This document shows, piece after piece, positions 8,042 through 11,398 of a stretch of 11,398 nucleotides of DNA. The position numbers were made by a program, and so were the translations under genes. The notes under the pieces are model-generated. The model searched no databases and was not told the DNA's origin. It worked only from the letters and a program-made list of their open reading frames with translations. The DNA lies in assembly GCA_002179805.1 (NCBI GenBank), contig NAVB01002433.1:1-11398 (forward strand), written 5' to 3'. The DNA comes from Acanthamoeba lenticulata. Its lineage: Eukaryota; Discosea; Longamoebia; Acanthamoebidae. Positions within the stretch are counted from its first letter, which is position 1. The number at the start of each line of letters is the position of its first letter.

Positions 8042-10911
8042 TCACAGCTTTATGACGACGGGTGATGCTGCCGTAGAGGGAGCTGCTGGCTGTGGCGCTG
8101 GGGGAGCTGCAGCCACAGACGTGTCGGCGGCGGGGCCCGCACGAGGAGCACCAAAGAAGGCCGTGAGCTTCCGCTGGGCGCTGCTGTCCGACTGGCGCCG
8201 CTTCTTCTTTTTGTTATTGTTGTCCTTTTTCTTGCGTTCGGCTGCAGGCGGTGATGTTGGAGCCGCCAATGGTACAAGCCCGGGCGGTAGAGGGGGCAGC
8301 GGCAGTGGCGGCGAGCTCTCGATGACAATGACCTCGCGTGCCGCATCTTCGGTGACGTCCTCTGACGCCTTTTTACTGCGCTTCTCGCGCGCTGCCTCGT
8401 GCTCCTCCTCTTCCTCTTCTTCCTCTTTCCTCTTCCCCACACGGTGGTGGCTCGGGTGTAACACCTCTTTCGTCGCGGCGGCAGCCATGCTGTTGCGCCG
8501 CTTCCTCGGGGTGGTGCCCGCGGCGGACGGTACGGTCGCTGCGAAAAAGAAGAGGGCGCGAGGCGTCGCCGAGCCGGAGCCTCCGGTGGTCGTGGTGGGG
8601 CTACGCGTCGGTCGCTTGCTACCAGGCGATGACGCGTTCGCACCGGCGAGAGCTCGCCCTTGGCCGGCTTTGACTGGCGATCGCAACGACGACGACGATC
8701 GCGGCGACGCCGACGCCCTCGGTGGTGCTGTTGTCGGCGGCGACATTGGCATCGGCACAGCCGCAGTGGTGTTAGTAGTTGTGGTCGTGGCGGTAGTGGT
8801 CGTAGCGGTCGACAACGTCAGCGTCGCCGCCACTCTCGGCGGCGACGTTGGAGACACCGGCGCGGTAGCTGGAGAAGCAGAGCTCGATGACGATGAAGAA
8901 GTGGTGAATGTTGATGGGATAGAAGGAAATGATGACGAAGAAGAAGAAGAAGAAGAAGATGTAGCAGATGATGTAGCGGTCGTCTTTTGGAAGAAGGCAG
9001 AGATGGGCCGATGCTGGTGGGTCCGGTGGTCCTCGCGAAACTGGGAGATGCGGATGCCCAAGAGGCGGAGCGTGAGGGGCAGCTCGCGCTCGAGCAGGCG
9101 CGTGGCCTCGGCCAGGATGTCGTCGGCGGTGTTTACGTGACGGGCGAGCATGGTCGAGCGTGTGAACATGCGAAACTCGTCGGTTTTGAGGTACACGGCC
9201 AGGTTGCGTCCGGCCAAGCCCTTCTTGGCCATCGCCCGGGCCAGGGAGTCGGCCACCTCGCGCGCCTTGGACATCAAAAAATCGCGCGAGTCCGTCGGCC
9301 GGAAGGTCCGCATCTTGGACACGCTCTTGCGCGTGCCCCCGCCCCCGCCATCGTCATCGTCGCCGCCACCGCCGCCACCGCCCGCGGTCGCCGGCCAGAT
9401 CCCGAGCGAGGCGCGCAGGAAGAACTCGGCCGAGGCCGGCTTGAAGAGTCGGAAGATAGTGGCGCGCTTGTCGCGGATGTCGCGGCACGTGAGGACGCCC
9501 AGGCCCTTCAGCAGCTGCTCGGTCACCTTGCCGATGCCAGAGATCTTGCGCACGGGCAGGTCCTGGAGAAAGGCCACGATGGTGTCCCGGTCGGCGGGCA
9601 GGCGGTACTGGCCATTGGGCTTGTTCACGTCGCAGCAGATCTTGGCCAGCTTCCGGTTGGGCGCGATCCCTGCAGTTGTCAACGTACCAAGAGCTGGTGA
9701 GCGCAGAGGGCTTCTGCACGGTAACGATGATGATGATGATGAAGGTGAAGATGGAGATGAGCAAGATCGCGCGGACCGATGCTACAGGTGAGCTGCGTGC
9801 GGAGGGTGACGAGGTCCCTGATCTGGCGGGCCACGCCCTCGGGCGTGTCGTCGGGGTGAGCCGCCAGGTAGGGGCTCAGGTGGAGCGACGCCTCGTCCAG
9901 CGAGTAGGCGCGAAAGTGCGGGTCGAACATGGCGAAGACCTCTCGCGTCATCCGGCTCGCTTCCCTATACTTGTCAAAGTGGGTCGGGACGATGATGAGC
10001 TCCGGGCAGAGCTGCTTGGCGATAAAGCCCGGCATGGCCGACCGCACCCCAAACTTGCGGGCCTCGTACGAGGCCGTCGTCAGCATCGAATTGCCGCCCA
10101 CGGCGATCGGGAGGCCTGTTGCCACGCTCTCTTATTAATAAGAGCAAGCAGAGATGATGCGTGGGCTCGGCTGGGGAGACTACCGCGCAGTTGTGGGTTG
10201 TCGCGGATCTCCACGCTGGCGTAGAAGGCGTCCCTGCCGTGGACCAGAGGACGTGCTGATCAGCCGGCAGCCTTGCTGGTGGTGCATCATCAAAAAGAAG
10301 AAGAAGAAAAAGAACGACGATTGACAGACTCGTACATATCGATGTGGAAGAAGACCTGCGAGAGGTCGCGTGAGTGCTCCAAGGTGGCGAGCTTGGCGTC
10401 GATTGACTTGAGGAGCAGAGTGTCGTCCTGGTGCTCCAGGGCCTTGAGCTTCTGCAACATTTGCTGTACCTCCCGCTCTACGCGCTCGGACTTGCGTTGC
10501 TCGTTCAGGAAGAACTTGGAGCCCTGCGTACGGCGGTTGCCGAACGTAAGCAGCTTGCCTACCAACGCCAACAAAAACGACGTGCTGGAGAAGATGAAGC
10601 ACTTTTGACATTTCGTAGATGATTTGGTTGGCCTTGGCTTTGTCTACGGACTGCATGCCGGCTTTGTCCCCAATCGAAAGGCCTAACCGGGCGGCCAAAG
10701 GATCGCTTGTGGAAGTGGACGGTTCGGGACGGTTGGAAGAGTGACGGTCGACTTCATCAAATTCATCAAGGAAGGTGCGGTGCTCGAGGCCTCCTTCATC
10801 GTCTGCCCCCTCTTCGTCGAAATTGTGTTGATCGTGGTCGAGCATTGCCAGCAGTTCGTCTTCATCGAGGTGCCCCAGGCCTGGGACATACTCGGCCGGC
10901 TTTTTTTGCAT
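8042..10911 (-). CDS. POLK: DNA polymerase kappa (Y-family translesion polymerase)
   Basis: Translesion DNA polymerase acting in the nucleus. Exons: 10911-10603, 10523-10336, 10233-10184, 10115-9777, 9669-8042, total 837 residues; human POLK has 870. The N-clasp specific to kappa is present (KANQIIYEMSK then GSKFFLNEQRK, about residues 93-114). The catalytic motif HIDMDAFYA starts at about 163 and SLDEAS at about 254; the carboxylates D165, D256 and E257 keep the 91-residue spacing of human D107 and D198/E199. Further motifs are SIGIAPNRKLAK (NKPNGQY follows) and the helix-hairpin-helix region KISGIGKVTE. RKSVSKMRTF begins the little finger, preceded by a Gly/Asp-rich insert (about 9335-9382). 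The tail from about residue 525 is low-complexity (Ser, Thr, Pro, Ala). QHRPISAFF (514-522) is PIP-like, VIVIESS (742-748) SIM-like and QRKLTAFF (794-801) a perfect PIP box. No Cys/His zinc fingers (UBZ) are visible. An earlier in-frame ATG near 11001 is possible but less family-like. Confidence 0.93.
8153..8176 (-). other. POLK: PIP box (PCNA-binding motif) in POLK tail
   Basis: Encodes QRKLTAFF, residues 794-801, an exact fit to Q-x-x-[ILM]-x-x-[FY]-[FY], preceded by a lysine/arginine cluster as is common for strong PCNA binders. It lies 37 residues from the C-terminus, as in the C-terminal PIP motifs of other Y-family polymerases. Confidence 0.75.
8315..8335 (-). other. POLK: Candidate SUMO-interacting motif in POLK tail
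   Basis: Encodes EVIVIES, residues 741-747: four consecutive branched hydrophobic residues followed by acidic and serine residues, the usual form of a SIM. It sits in an otherwise disordered region about 50 residues before the PIP box. Confidence 0.5.
8935..8959. repeat. Coding GAA/TTC-type triplet repeat (poly-Ser in POLK)
   Basis: An AGA/GAA triplet run on the plus strand reads as TCT codons on the minus strand and encodes a polyserine stretch just after the PIP-like motif of POLK. Further triplet runs nearby encode Thr, Ser and Glu. These tracts are probably length-variable. Confidence 0.75.
9726..9742. repeat. (GAT)n repeat in the fourth POLK intron
   Basis: GAT/ATC triplets lie in the intron 9776-9670, between the exon carrying the SLDEAS catalytic motif and the last exon. 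Similar CAT/ATC runs occur in introns at 149-164 and 3172-3190, so this class recurs across the locus. Confidence 0.8.
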
Positions 10912-11052
10912 CCTGCACCACTTGCGTTGCGAATGCAGAATCGAGTTGGTTGTGCAGCTGTTGTGTTTTCCACTCCTGTTTTGGCGCCAAACCAAAAACA
11001 CAATTTTCCTCTCGAGAATTTAGTTTCTTTTTGATTTCTCTCCACCAGCAAG
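10912..11052. promoter_or_regulatory. Divergent promoter shared by POLK and TPRKB/CGI121
   Basis: These 141 bp separate the POLK ATG (10911, minus) from the TPRKB ATG (11053, plus). The most notable element is the E2F-like palindrome at 10980-10991, almost midway. The TPRKB side is T-rich near 11018-11042 and ends in CCACCAGCAAG before ATG. No TATA box was recognised. The sequence TGGTGCAG just before the POLK ATG could be an acceptor for a 5' UTR intron. Confidence 0.6.
10980..10991. promoter_or_regulatory. Palindromic E2F/DP-like binding site
   Basis: TTTGGCGCCAAA is a perfect 12-bp palindrome, and each strand reads TTTGGCGC, an exact match to the E2F consensus TTTSSCGC. It lies 68 bp upstream of the POLK ATG and 61 bp upstream of the TPRKB ATG, so one site could serve both genes. 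E2F/DP factors control S-phase and DNA-repair genes in animals and plants, and exist in Amoebozoa. Confidence 0.55.
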
Positions 11053-11398
11053 ATGAAGCACGGATTCGAGTTGTTTGTTGGGCGCTCGCTGCATCTCTAC
11101 TACTTCACCCAAGTAACCAATACAAAGGATGTATTGGACGAAGTGCGAACGCAGGGTCTCGAAATCGCCTTCATCTCACCCACCCTGGTGCGTTGCCACG
11201 CGTCTTGTTTTACTCGTGATGCGCAGCTGACCATGAGGGCGGCACAGGTGGTGGACGAGTTCCAGGTGCTGGCGGCCGCCCAGCGCGCACTGCACGAGGA
11301 GGCCAACGGAAGTATGAAAACCAAGAACGTGCACTCGGAGCTGCTCTACTGCCTCAGTGGTCGGCAGAACGTGAGTGTTCTTCCCGCTTTTGTCTCCC
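11053..11398 (+). CDS. TPRKB: Cgi121/TPRKB-like KEOPS (EKC) subunit, 5' part only
   Basis: Cgi121 (TPRKB in animals) binds the kinase-like subunit Bud32/PRPK in the KEOPS complex, which makes the t6A modification on ANN-decoding tRNAs; Cgi121 itself helps recruit tRNA. Exons 11053-11187 and 11248-11370 give 86 residues, and a canonical GTGAGT donor at 11371 starts an intron that leaves the window. The family is about 175 residues, so roughly half is present. Evidence is the run FISPTL joined to VVDEFQVLAAAQRALHE, matching the INPTVIVDPFQILVAANKA region of human TPRKB, followed by MKTKNVHSELLYCLS, matching MKTRTLSTEIIFNLS. The first intron (11188-11247) has a CTGACC branch site and is phase 0. 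The in-frame ATG at 11053 starts the expected N-terminal strand. Confidence in family is high; the 3' half cannot be judged. Confidence 0.88.
   Translation, partial: MKHGFELFVGRSLHLYYFTQVTNTKDVLDEVRTQGLEIAFISPTLVRCHASCFTRDAQLTMRAAQVVDEFQVLAAAQRALHEEANGSMKTKNVHSELLYCLSGRQNVSVLPAFVS

Noticed and set aside
7842..9140. 432-residue plus-strand open frame opposite POLK
   Set aside because: It is the antisense shadow of the POLK last exon. Its peptide is made of low-complexity runs (Val, Ser, Asp, Glu) from triplet repeats, with no family motif, while the minus frame continues a clear Y-family polymerase.
8042..10911. Pol eta, Pol iota or Rev1 instead of Pol kappa
   Set aside because: The kappa-specific N-clasp before the first catalytic motif is present and there is no BRCT domain. 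Catalytic spacing is identical to human POLK.
1..11398. A single functional gene cluster linking all five genes
   Set aside because: The products act in lipid synthesis, nuclear import, DNA damage tolerance and tRNA modification. IPO13 importing the SUMO E2 and a SIM in POLK is suggestive but far too thin to claim a system.
1..11398. tRNA, rRNA or intact transposon
   Set aside because: No cloverleaf, rRNA segment, transposase-like frame, reverse transcriptase motif or terminal inverted repeats were seen on either strand.

Overview
The window is nuclear DNA from an intron-dense, GC-rich eukaryote. Five protein genes are broken by short spliceosomal introns (mostly 50-150 nt). Exons are GC-rich and introns carry T-rich stretches, microsatellites and CTAAC/CTGAC-like branch sites. 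I found no bacterial operon, ribosome-binding or phage features. This architecture resembles a free-living amoeba such as Acanthamoeba (Amoebozoa). That placement is an inference from style, not a database match.

Layout. (1) Minus strand, 1657 down to the left edge: a membrane-bound acyltransferase of the wax synthase type, with its 3' end outside the window. (2) Minus strand, 2499-1756: a small, very basic, unrecognised protein whose start codon sits alone in the first exon. (3) Plus strand, 2628-7972: an importin-13-like beta-karyopherin in about 26 exons, modelled at 960 residues, close to the length of animal IPO13. (4) Minus strand, 10911-8042: a Y-family DNA polymerase kappa in five exons (837 residues modelled), with all catalytic motifs and a long disordered tail holding PIP-box and SUMO-interacting-like motifs. 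(5) Plus strand, 11053 to the right edge: the first two exons of a Cgi121/TPRKB homologue, a KEOPS/EKC subunit.

Spacing is tight. Two divergent pairs (genes 2/3 and 4/5) share intergenic regions of 128 and 141 bp. The convergent pair 3/4 has stop codons 69 bp apart. The tandem pair 2/1 is 98 bp apart. The promoter shared by POLK and TPRKB contains a perfect 12-bp palindrome that matches an E2F site on both strands.

The gene products do not form an obvious pathway: lipid ester synthesis, nuclear import, translesion DNA synthesis and tRNA t6A modification. The features most worth a second look are the unusual 5' splice-site preference (GTNCG rather than GTRAG), the E2F-like palindrome, and the SIM plus PIP combination in a POLK that lacks UBZ zinc fingers. 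All exon models were built by hand from reading frame, intron phase and remembered family motifs; no alignment or transcript data were used.
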